64,000 nucleotides of DNA from Marinobacter persicus (GCF_900114155.1 NZ_FOSC01000012.1:96286-160285); one strand, 5' to 3'; numbered from the stretch's first letter, positions 35,642 to 45,799 are shown. Translations and numbers: made by a program. The notes: a model not told the origin generated them from the sequence alone.

Positions 35642-35899
35642 ATGTCTCTGGAAAAACACGACCTGCTTCACGAATTGCCGAACTCAAAAGACACCATTCA
35701 TGAGCTGAAAACCAAGGACAACCACTTCGCCAAGCTGTTTGATGAATACCATGAGGTGGACCACGAGGTGCATCGCATTGAAAGCGGCGCCGAGCACAGC
35801 TCCGATGAGTATCTGGAAGAGCGCAAGAAAGTGCGTCTGAATCTGAAAGACCAGCTTTATGCAATGGTGCGGGACTACGAGGCCGCCAAGGCCAGCTGA
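35642..35899 (+). CDS. DUF465 / YdcH-family small protein
   Basis: Charged helical protein of 85 residues (LFDEYHEVDHEVHRIESG; EYLEERKKVRLNLKDQLYAMV) with the typical YdcH/DUF465 pattern of two antiparallel helices. The function of the family is unknown to me. AAGGAG lies 9 bases before the ATG. A candidate ANR box suggests induction at low oxygen. Confidence 0.85.
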   Translation: MSLEKHDLLHELPNSKDTIHELKTKDNHFAKLFDEYHEVDHEVHRIESGAEHSSDEYLEERKKVRLNLKDQLYAMVRDYEAAKAS

Positions 35900-35980
35900 T
35901 GTTCTGATGGTATGGCTCCGGCAACGGCACCGGGTTGTCGCTGCCGGTAAACACGGACGAAAAGACAAAGGCAACGGATC

Positions 35981-36862
35981 ATGCCCCATTACCTGCCCTC
36001 CGGCCCCCGCTTGCGGGCGCTGGTTTTTACACTTCTTTTCTGTGCGATCGGCGGCCCTTTCCAGTCCCCGGCCCTGGCGCAGCCACCGGCCATTCCCCTG
36101 GCCAATCACTACCATCCGGATGTGGATCTGGCCGGTTACTGGCTCAGTGAAAAGCTGGATGGCGTGCGCGCCTACTGGGATGGCGAGCGGTTGATGTCCC
36201 GGGGTGGGCACCCCTACCAAGTGCCCGAGGGCTTTACCGATGGTTTCCCCGACCAGCCACTGGACGGGGAACTCTGGTCGGGCCGGCAGCGCTTCGCGCA
36301 ATTATCCGGTGCCGTGCGCAAGGCTCATCCCGTTGCTGAAGAGTGGCGGGAAATCCGGTTCCATGTTTTTGATCTGCCGTTGGAAGATCTGCCTTTTTAT
36401 CGTCGTTACCGGCAGTTACAGACGCTGGTGAAGGCGGCGGAAACAGACAACCTGGTGCTTGTGGAGCAACAGCCGGTGGCAAGCCACCGGGCCTTGATGG
36501 CTGAGCTGCAGGCGGTCGAGGCAAACGGTGGAGAGGGGCTGATGCTAAAGCGCAAAGACAGCCTGTACCGTGCCGGGCGTTCCGATGATCTGCTAAAGGT
36601 GAAAAGCCATCAGGATGCCGAGGCTGTGGTGATTGGCCATACCCGGGGCAAGGGGAAATATCGGGGCAGCCTGGGTGCACTGGTGGTGCGGCTTGATGAC
36701 GGCCGCAAGATGCGGATAGGCACCGGCTTCAGTGACCGTGAGCGGGCCAGCCCGCCGCCTGTCGGCAGCGTGATCACTTTTCGGTACCGGGGGCTTACCG
36801 CCACCGGCTTGCCCAGGTTCGCCAGTTTTCTGCGGGTGAGAAACGACGAACCCGGGCATTGA
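35981..36862 (+). CDS. Exported ATP-dependent DNA ligase (LigE-like)
   Basis: Minimal ATP-dependent ligase of 293 residues. A signal peptide (residues ~11-34, ending SPALAQ) precedes the catalytic core. Motif I is SEKLDGVRAYWDG with adenylated Lys58, then DGELW (motif III), GGEGLMLKRK (motif IV) and LLKVK (motif V), with a C-terminal OB domain (GTGFSDRERASPPPVG). Ligases of this kind from Haemophilus, Neisseria and Alteromonas are periplasmic and linked by some authors to DNA uptake. No competence genes adjoin it here, though the chp/pil operon is in the window. Confidence 0.9.
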   Translation: MPHYLPSGPRLRALVFTLLFCAIGGPFQSPALAQPPAIPLANHYHPDVDLAGYWLSEKLDGVRAYWDGERLMSRGGHPYQVPEGFTDGFPDQPLDGELWSGRQRFAQLSGAVRKAHPVAEEWREIRFHVFDLPLEDLPFYRRYRQLQTLVKAAETDNLVLVEQQPVASHRALMAELQAVEANGGEGLMLKRKDSLYRAGRSDDLLKVKSHQDAEAVVIGHTRGKGKYRGSLGALVVRLDDGRKMRIGTGFSDRERASPPPVGSVITFRYRGLTATGLPRFASFLRVRNDEPGH

Positions 36863-36881
36863 ACCCAGACAGGTGGGCGGG

Positions 36882-37853
36882 TTACTGAACCGTTTCCTGT
36901 TCGCCAAACTTGTCTGTAAACAGGGCGGAAGACAGGTAACGTTCAGCGGAATCCGGCAGCACCACGACAATATTCTTGCCCTGGTATTCCGGTTTCTGGC
37001 TGATGCGTACCGCTGCTTCCACCGCCGCACCGCAGGAAATGCCGCACAGAATGCCTTCTTCCTGCATCAGCCGGTGGGCCATGGCCATGGCATCTTCATT
37101 GGTAACGGCGACGACTTCGTCCAGCAGGTTCATGTCCAGATTGCCAGGCACAAAACCCGCGCCGATGCCCTGGATCTTGTGGGGCGCCGGTTTCGGGTCG
37201 TCGCCGTTCAATACCTGGCTGATGACCGGTGAATCGGTGGGTTCCACCGCCACCGTGGTTATTGCTTTACCACAGGTGTTTTTGATGTAGCGGGACACGC
37301 CGGTGAGGGTTCCGCCGGTACCGACGCCGGCTACGAACACATCAATCTCACCGTCGGTGTCGTTCCAGATTTCGGGACCGGTGGTGTCTTCATGAATGCG
37401 AGGGTTGGCCGGGTTTTCGAATTGCTGGGGCAGAAAGTAGTTGTCCGGATCGGCCGCCACCAGTTCCTCGGCTTTGGCAATGGCCCCGGCCATGCCTTTT
37501 GCCGGCTCGGTCAGCACCAGTTCCGCGCCCAGGGCTTTGAGAACCTTGCGTCGCTCCAGACTCATGGAGGAGGGCATGGTTAGCACCAGCTTGTAGTTTC
37601 GGGCGGCGGCGACAAAGGCCAGGGCGATACCGGTGTTTCCGCTGGTGGGTTCGACAATGGTCATGCCCGGTTTCAACACGCCACGCTTTTCGGCGTCCCA
37701 GATCATCGCCGCACCGATACGGCATTTGACCGAGTAGGCCGGGTTGCGCCCCTCGATTTTCGCCCAGATAGTGGCGCCGTTATTGACCTTGTTCAGCCGC
37801 ACCAGCGGGGTGTTGCCAATCGACAGTGAGTTGTCATCGTAAATACGTGCCAT
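36882..37853 (-). CDS. cysK: Cysteine synthase A
   Basis: PLP-dependent O-acetylserine sulfhydrylase of 323 residues. The PLP lysine is in [15 protein letters not shown], the substrate loop is [14 protein letters not shown], and the phosphate-binding Gly loop is [16 protein letters not shown] chose the ATG giving [18 protein letters not shown], after AAGGAGA; an upstream ATG adds five residues. It lies 11 bases beyond the stop of the diguanylate cyclase gene, so they may be co-transcribed, though the functions do not obviously connect. Confidence 0.95.
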   Translation of the reverse strand: MARIYDDNSLSIGNTPLVRLNKVNNGATIWAKIEGRNPAYSVKCRIGAAMIWDAEKRGVLKPGMTIVEPTSGNTGIALAFVAAARNYKLVLTMPSSMSLERRKVLKALGAELVLTEPAKGMAGAIAKAEELVAADPDNYFLPQQFENPANPRIHEDTTGPEIWNDTDGEIDVFVAGVGTGGTLTGVSRYIKNTCGKAITTVAVEPTDSPVISQVLNGDDPKPAPHKIQGIGAGFVPGNLDMNLLDEVVAVTNEDAMAMAHRLMQEEGILCGISCGAAVEAAVRISQKPEYQGKNIVVVLPDSAERYLSSALFTDKFGEQETVQ

Positions 37854-37864
37854 GCCAGTCTCCT

Positions 37865-40819
37865 TCAAAGATGGGTGGGTGGCGGTTGCCGGTCGGTCAC
37901 CGGCGCGCTTTCGAGCCGGTTGCGACCGTTGTGTTTGGCCCGGTACAACGCCTGGTCAGCCAGCCGCAGGTATTCGGCGGGTGCGCTGTCGGGGCCGGGT
38001 ATACCATAGGCCAGGCCAATGCTGACCGTCAGGCTCAGTTCCGGCTTTTCCTGCCGGGCGTGGTAGGCCGCGACGGCTTCACGGAAGCCTTCCAGCCGGG
38101 CAATGATGTCAGCTATTTCACGGTAGCTGGTAAACAACACAAATTCTTCGCCGCCAAAGCGTGACAGGCGATCAGTGTCCCGGCGGAAGTGTTCACGCAT
38201 GAGTGTAGCCAGTGTTTTCAGACACTGGTCACCCACATGGTGGCCGCGGGTGTCGTTGATCTGTTTGAACAGGTCGGCGTCCACCATGGCGACAGCGAAG
38301 CCCTGCTGGTGGCGTTGGCACCACTGGAAGCTTTTCTCGAATTCCCGGTCAAAGAAGGTGCGGTTACCCAGCCCTGTCAATGCGTCGGTCACGCTCAGGT
38401 AGGAAAGTGCAGCGTTGGCCGAGGCAAGTTCGCGGTTCAGTCGGCCGAGCTTTCGGTTCCAGTAGAACAACAGCAGGGTGATCACAATGCCGGCTGCCAG
38501 TATCTGCCAGAGCAGGGTGTAATCAACCTTTTGCTTGATCTCGAACTGGCGCCAGTTGCTTTCCAGTTTTCGCCGGTCTTCGGCCGTGAGGCTGGACACC
38601 AGTTTCTGCATGATGCCGTGCAGCACCGGTTCATCATTGCGTGTGGCCATGGACAATGTCCAGTCGGAGGGTACCCTGGTCAGTACTTTCAGGTCGGCCA
38701 GCCCCAGTGACTGCATGTAATAGCTGGCGGTGGCCAGGGTGGTGATATAGCCGGCCAGCTCGCCGTTCTGCAGCCGGCGCAGACCCTCCTCCTCGGAGCC
38801 GACGGTGACCAGGTTCAGCGACGGGTTTCGTTGTTTGAGCAGTTCCGCGTAGGCATAGCCTTCGACAATGCCCACCGGTTGGCTGTCCAGATCGGCCAGG
38901 CGCTGGATAAAGGGCGTGCCGATGCGGCCCAGAACCACGTTCGGCACTTCCAGGTAGGGGGTGGTGAAATCCATGTACTGGCGGCGTTCGGGGGTCTCCA
39001 TGGCCAGCGGAAAGATATCGCAGCGGCGCTCTTTCGCAGCCTCCACCGAGGCTTGCCAGCTGTCGGTTTTCAGCAGCCGGAACCGGATGTCGCCACGTTC
39101 ACTGAACAGGGCCAGGGCGTCGGCGGAGAGGCCGGTGTGCCGGCCCTCACGCACACCCTCCAGAGGCATCCAGTCCGGGTCGACACAGATGGTGATTTGC
39201 CGCTGGCGTTGCTCCAGCCATTGCCGCTGACCGGCGGTCCACTGAACGGTGCCGCTTTGCTCGCTGCCGGATGCCAGGCTGGCACCCAGCCAGCGGTTCT
39301 CAATCACCCGCTTTTCCGTCGGGGTCATGCTGGCCAGACTCTGGTTCAGTATGTCGGCCAGCGGTGAGAGTGACGGGCGCACACCAAAACGCAGATCTTC
39401 GCCGGCCATGCCCGGGATTTGCAGCTCGCCGGCAATGCGCGCACCGCTGATGCCCAGTTCCCGGATCCAGTAGTTGCCCGAGTGCAGGGCGGTCAGTACG
39501 GCATCCACCTTACCCTTGCTCAGTGCACGGAACATATCCTGTTGGGCGGTGTAGGCGATGACCTGGTCATCGTCCAGTTGGTCCCGCACGCTTGCCTCGT
39601 AATAAATGCCAGTGCCCAGGGCCACCCGTTGATCGGCCAGATCCTCCAGGCGTTCGTACGCCAGGGTTTCATCCAGGGTGAACACCACGTTGGGTATGTT
39701 GTGGTAGGGCTCGGTGAAACGGGCCAGGGACTCCCGCTCGGGGCGATAGGACATGTTGGCAAGCACATCGATGTCGCCGCGTTTGAGCATGGCGGTGAGT
39801 TCCTGCCACTGGGCCGGCACCGGAATCACCTGCAGGCCGGTGATATCGGCCAGACGGTCCATGATGTCGACACTCAGGCCGCGCAACTGGCCGCCGTCGG
39901 CGAAACTGAACGGGGCGTAGTCTTCCATGAAACCAACCCGGATGGGACCAAGGTTGGCCAGGTACTGCCGTTGGCGGGCGTCCAGCGGCAGATTGCCGTT
40001 TGTGTCGACGCTGTAGTTGCCGCCAAATTCCTGCCAGCGTTTGAGCAGGTTATCGATAGTGGTGTCCGGAATGGCATCCAGCGCCTGCTGAAGGTCCTGT
40101 GCCAGTGCGGCGTTGTCGATGCTGACGCCAATACGGAAATCCTCGCCGCTGAAGCGCTCCAGCGGTGCCGGGCCGTGCAGTTCCAGAAACCGGAAGCCAT
40201 TCTTGTTGGACAGGTATTCCAGGGTCAGCCGGGGGCCGACGGCGGCGTCAATCCAGCCAAAAGCCAGGGCTCGCACCAGGCTGGGCAGGGAATCGTACTG
40301 GTTCACCGACAGCCCGGCATCCAGCAGCTCCTGACCGTAGAAAATATCTTCCACCATGCCTACCCTCAGACCTGCCAGGTCCTCCAGCTGGCGAATGCGG
40401 GGCAGGGGCCGTTCGCTGTCCTGCAGCAGGTAGATTTCCCGGGTGTGGTAAGGTTCGGTGAAACGAATGGTTTGCGCGCGATCCGGGCGCCAGGAAATAC
40501 CGTCAATCGCGTCCAGGTCGCCGCGCAGGAAGGCCGCGTAGATATCCGGCCAGCTGCCGGCACGGATGTCGAAACGCAGATGGCTGCGCTGTTCGATCAG
40601 CCTCAGTACATCGATGGAAAAGCCCGTCGGTTTGCGCCCTTCGAAAAAGGTGTAGGGTTCGTTGTCAGCCACCACGCCGATGGTAACCGTCTGTGTGGGG
40701 TCGACTTGTGCCTGGGCAGGCAGAGCGGCCAGGAGATAAAATAGCAGGAACACCAGTGGGGCGCAGAACAGGCGGCTGGCAGACAGAGTGCTGCCGGTAT
40801 CAGGCGGGCGGATAGACAA
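37865..40819 (-). CDS. Diguanylate cyclase with three tandem periplasmic solute-binding domains
   Basis: Membrane sensor of 984 residues that would make c-di-GMP in response to small ligands. A signal peptide ends near PAQAQV. Three PBPb/SBP_bac_3 modules follow, each starting with a strand such as [34 protein letters not shown] and [15 protein letters not shown] membrane helix ([19 protein letters not shown]) leads to GGDEF with an active [10 protein letters not shown] site and an inhibitory RxxD site (RDTD) five residues before it. Amino-acid-like ligands are likely from the domain family. Related multi-PBPb kinases (BvgS, EvgS) have two such domains. Confidence 0.93.
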   Translation of the reverse strand: MSIRPPDTGSTLSASRLFCAPLVFLLFYLLAALPAQAQVDPTQTVTIGVVADNEPYTFFEGRKPTGFSIDVLRLIEQRSHLRFDIRAGSWPDIYAAFLRGDLDAIDGISWRPDRAQTIRFTEPYHTREIYLLQDSERPLPRIRQLEDLAGLRVGMVEDIFYGQELLDAGLSVNQYDSLPSLVRALAFGWIDAAVGPRLTLEYLSNKNGFRFLELHGPAPLERFSGEDFRIGVSIDNAALAQDLQQALDAIPDTTIDNLLKRWQEFGGNYSVDTNGNLPLDARQRQYLANLGPIRVGFMEDYAPFSFADGGQLRGLSVDIMDRLADITGLQVIPVPAQWQELTAMLKRGDIDVLANMSYRPERESLARFTEPYHNIPNVVFTLDETLAYERLEDLADQRVALGTGIYYEASVRDQLDDDQVIAYTAQQDMFRALSKGKVDAVLTALHSGNYWIRELGISGARIAGELQIPGMAGEDLRFGVRPSLSPLADILNQSLASMTPTEKRVIENRWLGASLASGSEQSGTVQWTAGQRQWLEQRQRQITICVDPDWMPLEGVREGRHTGLSADALALFSERGDIRFRLLKTDSWQASVEAAKERRCDIFPLAMETPERRQYMDFTTPYLEVPNVVLGRIGTPFIQRLADLDSQPVGIVEGYAYAELLKQRNPSLNLVTVGSEEEGLRRLQNGELAGYITTLATASYYMQSLGLADLKVLTRVPSDWTLSMATRNDEPVLHGIMQKLVSSLTAEDRRKLESNWRQFEIKQKVDYTLLWQILAAGIVITLLLFYWNRKLGRLNRELASANAALSYLSVTDALTGLGNRTFFDREFEKSFQWCQRHQQGFAVAMVDADLFKQINDTRGHHVGDQCLKTLATLMREHFRRDTDRLSRFGGEEFVLFTSYREIADIIARLEGFREAVAAYHARQEKPELSLTVSIGLAYGIPGPDSAPAEYLRLADQALYRAKHNGRNRLESAPVTDRQPPPTHL

Positions 40820-40960
40820 AATGGCGTTTCCGTGTTGTCGAGTTTTCCATTGTAGTTACAGATACTACCTACTGACAGTCAGATATGGCCAGAATTTGGA
40901 CGCGTTTCGCTGAAGTGTCTGATGCTCCATGACGGTCCCCACAAAAAAGGAGCCTTGATA

Positions 40961-41740
40961 GTGACCGACCCCCGAATTGACTGGAACACATCGCCTGCGG
41001 CGCTCTGGCGCCGTCATCGCTCCGGTTTGCGGGCCATCCGCCGTCTGGACCCGGTGGATTGGCAGGACCTGACCGGTATCGACCGCCAGAAACAGGCCCT
41101 GGCCCGCAACACCGAGCGCTTCCTGGCGGGTCAGCCGTCCAACAATGCGCTGCTGTGGGGTTCCCGGGGCACGGGTAAGTCGTCACTGATCAAGGCCCTG
41201 TTGAACCGTTACCGGGAGCAGGGGTTGCGCATGATCGAGGTGGACAAGGACGATCTGGTCAACCTCCCGGAGATCGTGGACGACATCTGTGAGCTGCCGT
41301 TCCGGTTTGTTATCTACTGCGACGACCTGTCGTTTGATGTGGGCGAGTCCGGCTACAAGGCGCTGAAAAGCGTGCTGGAAGGCTCACTGGAGCTGCCACC
41401 GGAAAACGTGCGGGTGTACGCCACCTCCAACCGACGGCACCTGATGCCGGAGTTCATGGCCGACAACCTGGCCAGCGACGTACGGGGTGGCGAGCTGCAT
41501 CCGGCCGAGGCCATTGAAGAACAGGTGTCGCTGGCGGACCGCTTCGGCCTGCAGCTGTCGTTCTATCCCTTCTCCAAAGACATTTACCTGCAGGCCATCG
41601 ATGCCCTGTTTCCGAATGTGGCCGACCGCCAGCAACTGCACCTCGAGGCGGTTCGCTTTGCCACCGGCAAGGGCGTTCGCAATGGCCGAACGGCCCAGCA
41701 GTTTTATCGCCAGCATGCCGGTGATCCCCGCTTCACCTGA
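40961..41740 (+). CDS. DUF815 family P-loop ATPase
   Basis: AAA-type ATPase of 259 residues. Walker A is LLWGSRGTGKSSLIKALL, Walker B-like VIYCDDLSFD, and the sensor-type ATSNRRHLMPEFM region is typical of DUF815. Cellular role unknown. I chose the GTG at 40961, eight bases after AAAGGAG; an ATG 13 codons upstream is an alternative. It is convergent with the DUF3422 gene. Confidence 0.88.
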   Translation: MTDPRIDWNTSPAALWRRHRSGLRAIRRLDPVDWQDLTGIDRQKQALARNTERFLAGQPSNNALLWGSRGTGKSSLIKALLNRYREQGLRMIEVDKDDLVNLPEIVDDICELPFRFVIYCDDLSFDVGESGYKALKSVLEGSLELPPENVRVYATSNRRHLMPEFMADNLASDVRGGELHPAEAIEEQVSLADRFGLQLSFYPFSKDIYLQAIDALFPNVADRQQLHLEAVRFATGKGVRNGRTAQQFYRQHAGDPRFT

Positions 41741-41764
41741 ACACCTGCTATCGCTGCCCGGAGG

Positions 41765-43072
41765 CTACTGGTGCCTGGCCATGCGGATAAAGCGGTGGTG
41801 AATGCGCCGCACTCCGACAAACACCAGGGTCATCACCAGCGGAATGGTAATGCCCAGTACCAGCGGCTTGTTGAAGCCGATGCCGGATTCGTCCAGGGCA
41901 TCCATGCCCAGCTTCAGCAGACTGATCAGGTAATAGGAAATGGCCACCACCGAGAAACCTTCGACCGTGTGCTGCATCATCAATTGAATTCGTGAGCGCC
42001 GGTCCATGGAACTGAGCAACTGCTGGTTCTGGCTCTGGATGGCCAGATCCGCCCGGGTACGGATCATCTCGGACGCGCGGTCGACACGCCGGGAAAGGTC
42101 TTCGAGCCGCTCGCCCACCGACTCGCAGGTTTTCACTGCGGGAGTGAGGCGCCGGGTCATGAACTCGCTGAACGTCAGGTGCCCGGATACCTCGTTTTCC
42201 CGCAGCTCGTCCAGCCGGGTCAGCACCAGCCGGTAGTAGGCCCGGGTGGCGGTAAACCGGAAGGTGGAGCGTGCCCGGAAGGCTTCGATCCGGGCCGCGA
42301 TATTGGTCAGCTTGGCCAGCAGTTCCTGCTCGTTCAGGGATTCGTTGTCGGCCAGCGCCTGGGTCAGCTCGGACATGGTCTGGTCCATGTCGTTGAGCGC
42401 CGGGGTAAGCTCCCGCGCCAGGGGCAGGGCAAGCAGGGACATCAGCCGGTAGGTCTCGATCTCCATCAACCGCTGGACCAGCCGGCCCAGCTGGCTGTTG
42501 GACATCTTGTGATTGAGCACCATGAAACGCCCGAAATCATCGCTGTGCAGCTGGAATGAGCCGAGTATGCGGGCGGCCCCTTCCAGCGGGCTGCTGCCCA
42601 CCAGGCGCATGCCTTCAAAGTGCCGGCGCATGAAGGCCAGCTCGCTGCGCACGTCTTCGGAAGACGGCCGGACCTCGATGTGAAAGGCGGCCACCACCGT
42701 GCCTTCCAGTTCCGACAGCCAGCCCTCCGGCAAAAGGCTCAGGCCGGTGTCGGCGAAGGGCGCGGTGTCGGACTTCGCCAGGTTGATGAAGGTGTAGGTG
42801 GTAAACTCCGTATGCACTTCCCGGCGGATCTGCAAATCACCCAGGCTGTGTTCGTAGCAGCTCACTTCCCGCTCGGGCCAGGGTTCACCCATCAGCCGGT
42901 GCAGTTTCTGCAGGTGCAGGAACTGCCGGGCCCTTTGTTCCGGGCTGGTCAGGACCGCGATGTGAGTGATGCGGGCCTCGGTGGGAATGACCTGGAACGG
43001 CCGGGAATGCAGCTCCCGGTACAGCTCCTGCCGCAGCGGGTGAACGTCCAGGGCGGCTAATTCGTTGCGCAC
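41765..43072 (-). CDS. DUF3422 family membrane-anchored protein
   Basis: 435-residue protein beginning MRNELAALDVHPLRQELYRELHSRPF, which matches DUF3422 as I remember it. A long cytoplasmic part with coiled-coil segments is followed near the C-terminus by two membrane helices (VVAISYYLISLLKLGM and LVLGITIPLVMTLVFVGV), a layout shared with CorA-like or YloC-type proteins. Function unknown. It is divergent from the acyltransferase gene, with a dyad operator between them. Confidence 0.85.
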   Translation of the reverse strand: MRNELAALDVHPLRQELYRELHSRPFQVIPTEARITHIAVLTSPEQRARQFLHLQKLHRLMGEPWPEREVSCYEHSLGDLQIRREVHTEFTTYTFINLAKSDTAPFADTGLSLLPEGWLSELEGTVVAAFHIEVRPSSEDVRSELAFMRRHFEGMRLVGSSPLEGAARILGSFQLHSDDFGRFMVLNHKMSNSQLGRLVQRLMEIETYRLMSLLALPLARELTPALNDMDQTMSELTQALADNESLNEQELLAKLTNIAARIEAFRARSTFRFTATRAYYRLVLTRLDELRENEVSGHLTFSEFMTRRLTPAVKTCESVGERLEDLSRRVDRASEMIRTRADLAIQSQNQQLLSSMDRRSRIQLMMQHTVEGFSVVAISYYLISLLKLGMDALDESGIGFNKPLVLGITIPLVMTLVFVGVRRIHHRFIRMARHQ

Positions 43073-43146
43073 AATGAAGTCCTTGCCATGTTGGAGTTTG
43101 CTGCATCATATCGTGTTCACACCGGTATTGCTGCCCGGGCGGTTTA

Positions 43147-43162
43147 GCGTACACTTGTACGC
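43147..43162. promoter_or_regulatory. Palindromic operator (FabR/DesT-like) before the acyltransferase gene
   Basis: GCGTACA-CT-TGTACGC, perfect 7-bp arms around a 2-base centre, 28 bases upstream of the acyltransferase ATG. From memory this resembles the AGCGTACA-N2-TGTACGCT type of site used by FabR/DesT TetR-family regulators of unsaturated fatty acid genes. It could control the acyltransferase, the divergent DUF3422 gene, or both. Confidence 0.5.
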
Positions 43163-43189
43163 CAAATTTTAAGGTATGAGAAAAGCAGT

Positions 43190-43891
43190 ATGGCAGTGTT
43201 GAGAAAAGTGCTGGCCTGGGCCAGTGTGCCGTTGATTTGCATGGTGGCACTGGTGCCGTACCTGGCACGGCCGTTCAATCCCGATAACAACCGCCTGCTC
43301 GGGTTGGTAGTGGCAAAAACCGGGCGCTTCTTGCTGGGCATGCGCCGCCCCCTGGAAGGTGCCGAAAACATGCCGACAGATCGTCCCACGGTGGTGATCG
43401 CCAATCACCAGCAGAACGACGACCTGTTCATCATGGCGGATCTGCTGCCACCACGCACGGTCACCGTGGGTAAGGTTTCGCTGGTCTGGACGCCGTTTTT
43501 CGGCCAGGTGTTCTGGCTGGGCGGCAATATCATTCTCGATCGCGGGCGCTCGCAAAAAGCGGTCGCGGCCATGCGTGCCACCACCGATGCCATTGTGCGC
43601 GAACGCAAGAGTATCTGGGTATTCCCAGAAGGCACCCGAAGCCGGGGTCGCGGTCTGGGCAAGTTCAAGAAAGGGGCCTTTCACACGGCGATTGCCGCCG
43701 GCGCACCGATTACCCTGGTGTGCGCGGCGCCCTATAAGGGAGAATCACAGGGCCTGAGTGGTCGTCGGAAACCGGTGCCGGTGCGTATATTGCCGCCGGT
43801 GGAAACCGCCGACCTCGGCCCGGAAGATGTCTCCGAGTTGATGGCCCGCTGCCACAAACTCATGACGGATGCCCTGGCCGATCTGGCTTGA
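43190..43891 (+). CDS. 1-acyl-glycerol-3-phosphate acyltransferase family protein (PlsC-like)
   Basis: Membrane acyltransferase of 233 residues for phospholipid synthesis or remodelling. The catalytic HX4D motif is NHQQNDDLFIMADL, the substrate-binding motif is FPEGTRSRGRGLGKFK, and an N-terminal membrane helix precedes them (VLAWASVPLICMVALVPYL). The length and motifs fit PlsC, but whether it is the essential enzyme or a paralogue cannot be told. Confidence 0.9.
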   Translation: MAVLRKVLAWASVPLICMVALVPYLARPFNPDNNRLLGLVVAKTGRFLLGMRRPLEGAENMPTDRPTVVIANHQQNDDLFIMADLLPPRTVTVGKVSLVWTPFFGQVFWLGGNIILDRGRSQKAVAAMRATTDAIVRERKSIWVFPEGTRSRGRGLGKFKKGAFHTAIAAGAPITLVCAAPYKGESQGLSGRRKPVPVRILPPVETADLGPEDVSELMARCHKLMTDALADLA

Positions 43892-43932
43892 TCCTGGCCT
43901 TTTGAAATCACCCGACAAATCAGGATAGTTAC

Positions 43933-44334
43933 ATGGTTGCTCCGATTACCGCTGTTTTCGCGGCCGTTACCGGCCTGTTGCTGCTGGTGCTTTCTGCCCA
44001 CGTGGTCAAATACCGGCTCAAATACCGCCAGGGCCTGGGGGTGAACAACGACCCGGATTTCGAAGCCTCCGTGCGTGCCCACGCCAACCTGATCGAGCAC
44101 GCACCACTGGGCCTGTTGATGCTCGGGCTGGCAGAAATCAATGGCGTGTCGGCCACCCTGGTGTACTGGAGCGGCATGGCGCTGGTGGTGGGGCGCATTC
44201 TGCACGCCTGGGGCATGATCAATGGCAGGGGTGGCCCACATAAGGCCCGTATGATCGGCATACTGCTGACCTGGCTGTCGATCCTTGTGGTGGCTATCCT
44301 GTTGCTATGGAACGTCTGGCAGGTACACGGATAG
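43933..44334 (+). CDS. MAPEG family membrane protein
   Basis: 133-residue protein with four predicted helices, including AAVTGLLLLVLSAHVVKYRL and ILLTWLSILVVAILLLWNVW. The MAPEG motif is visible in ASVRAHANLIEHAPLGLLML (Arg, Asn, Glu and Pro in the expected places). The family includes membrane glutathione transferases; the substrate is unknown. It lies between the acyltransferase and rhomboid genes with gaps of 41 and 1 bases. Confidence 0.9.
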   Translation: MVAPITAVFAAVTGLLLLVLSAHVVKYRLKYRQGLGVNNDPDFEASVRAHANLIEHAPLGLLMLGLAEINGVSATLVYWSGMALVVGRILHAWGMINGRGGPHKARMIGILLTWLSILVVAILLLWNVWQVHG

Positions 44335-44335
44335 C

Positions 44336-45799
44336 ATGCTGATCATCCCCGCGGAGAATTCGGTTAACTGGCGCAAGCCGCCCTGGGTCACACTGGGGCT
44401 GATGATGGCTTGCCTGCTGATTTTCCTGTTCTACCAGGGCGATGACGACCGCAAGATGCGGGTAGCGCTGGAGCAGTATCTGGACACCGACCTGCTGGCA
44501 CTGGAAGCCCCCGCCTACGAAGACTACCTGGAACGGCAGATCCGGTTTGAGGATAACACCGGCCGGGTGCGGGACCTTGAGCGGTTTGAATCCCTGCGCC
44601 GTGATAACGAGCGGCTCTGGCAGGCGGTCACCCTGCTGACCGATCGGGAGTTTTACCGCTACCTGCAAGACAATGCCGGCCTGATCTGGGCGCCGGCCGA
44701 CCGGCGCTACTGGCAGGAATACCGCAGTACCATCGAGCAGCAGTGGCTCAGCCGAATCAGCGCCTATCAATTGGGGCTGGTGCCCGCCGAGCTGTCGCTT
44801 TCCACACTGGTGACCTATCAGTTTCTGCACGGTGGCTGGGGCCACATTATCGGCAACCTGGTGTTCCTGTTTCTGCTTGGCTTTACCGTGGAAAAAGCCC
44901 TGGGGCCGGGTCGCTTCCTGCTGGCCTACCTGCTATGTGGCGCCCTGTCCGGGCTGGTCTTTACCGGTTTCTCCATGGGAAGCACTACGCCGCTGGTGGG
45001 TGCTTCCGGTTCCATTTCCGGTCTGATGGGCATGTACGTGGCCATTTACGGGCTGCAGAAGATTCGTTTCTTCGTGTTTCTGGGTGTCTATTTCAATTAC
45101 TTTCGTGCGCCGGCGCTGGCCATTCTGCCGGTCTGGCTGGGCAAGGAAATCTACGACTACTGGTTTGCCGGTGCCACCGGCATTGCCTACATGGCCCATG
45201 CCGGTGGCTTGCTGGCGGGTGCGGCGCTGGTGTGGCTGTTTGGCAAAACATGGCTGCAGGTGAAGCAGGAATTCTTCGAGCCTGAGCCTGAAGAACAGGA
45301 CGCCCAATTCACGGCGGAGTATGCCCGGGCCATGAACAGTCTGGCCCAGCTGGAATTTGACCAGGCGCGGCGCCAGTTTGAAGCCCTCCGGGAGCAGTAT
45401 CCGGAGCGCCCGGTACTGCTGGAGCACCTCTATCAGTTGGCCAAACTCCGGCCAGACCAGCCGGCCTACCACCAGCGGGCCCGGGAATACATGGAACAGC
45501 TGCTCGCCGGCCGGCAGCCGGAGAAAATGATCGCCATCTGGCAGGAGTATCTGGGCAAGGGTGAGAGCTACCGGCCGCTGGCGGCGGATGACCACAACCG
45601 GGTTCTGTTTGCCAGCCTCAGGCACCAGGACATGAAAACCGCCGAGAAAGCCTTCGAGCGACTGCGCAAGAGTGCCTCACCGGAGGTGGTGGAAGAAGCC
45701 TGTCGGCTGATGATCGCCGAATTTGAAAAGCAGCAAATGGCGACAAAGGCCCGCCACTACCGTCAGTTTCTGCACGGCGATAATCACTCCCCGGCCTGA
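44336..45799 (+). CDS. Rhomboid-family intramembrane serine protease with C-terminal helical extension
   Basis: 487-residue membrane protease. The catalytic Ser is in VGASGSISGLMGMYVAIYG and the His in YMAHAGGLLAGAAL; the second-helix HGGWGHIIGNLVFLF motif is present. A ~100-residue luminal or cytoplasmic insertion follows the first helix, and a ~190-residue soluble C-terminal tail looks like helical (TPR-like) repeats. Its ATG is one base after the MAPEG stop, so translation is probably coupled. Its last 16 bases overlap the convergent zinc-finger protein gene. Confidence 0.9.
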   Translation: MLIIPAENSVNWRKPPWVTLGLMMACLLIFLFYQGDDDRKMRVALEQYLDTDLLALEAPAYEDYLERQIRFEDNTGRVRDLERFESLRRDNERLWQAVTLLTDREFYRYLQDNAGLIWAPADRRYWQEYRSTIEQQWLSRISAYQLGLVPAELSLSTLVTYQFLHGGWGHIIGNLVFLFLLGFTVEKALGPGRFLLAYLLCGALSGLVFTGFSMGSTTPLVGASGSISGLMGMYVAIYGLQKIRFFVFLGVYFNYFRAPALAILPVWLGKEIYDYWFAGATGIAYMAHAGGLLAGAALVWLFGKTWLQVKQEFFEPEPEEQDAQFTAEYARAMNSLAQLEFDQARRQFEALREQYPERPVLLEHLYQLAKLRPDQPAYHQRAREYMEQLLAGRQPEKMIAIWQEYLGKGESYRPLAADDHNRVLFASLRHQDMKTAEKAFERLRKSASPEVVEEACRLMIAEFEKQQMATKARHYRQFLHGDNHSPA

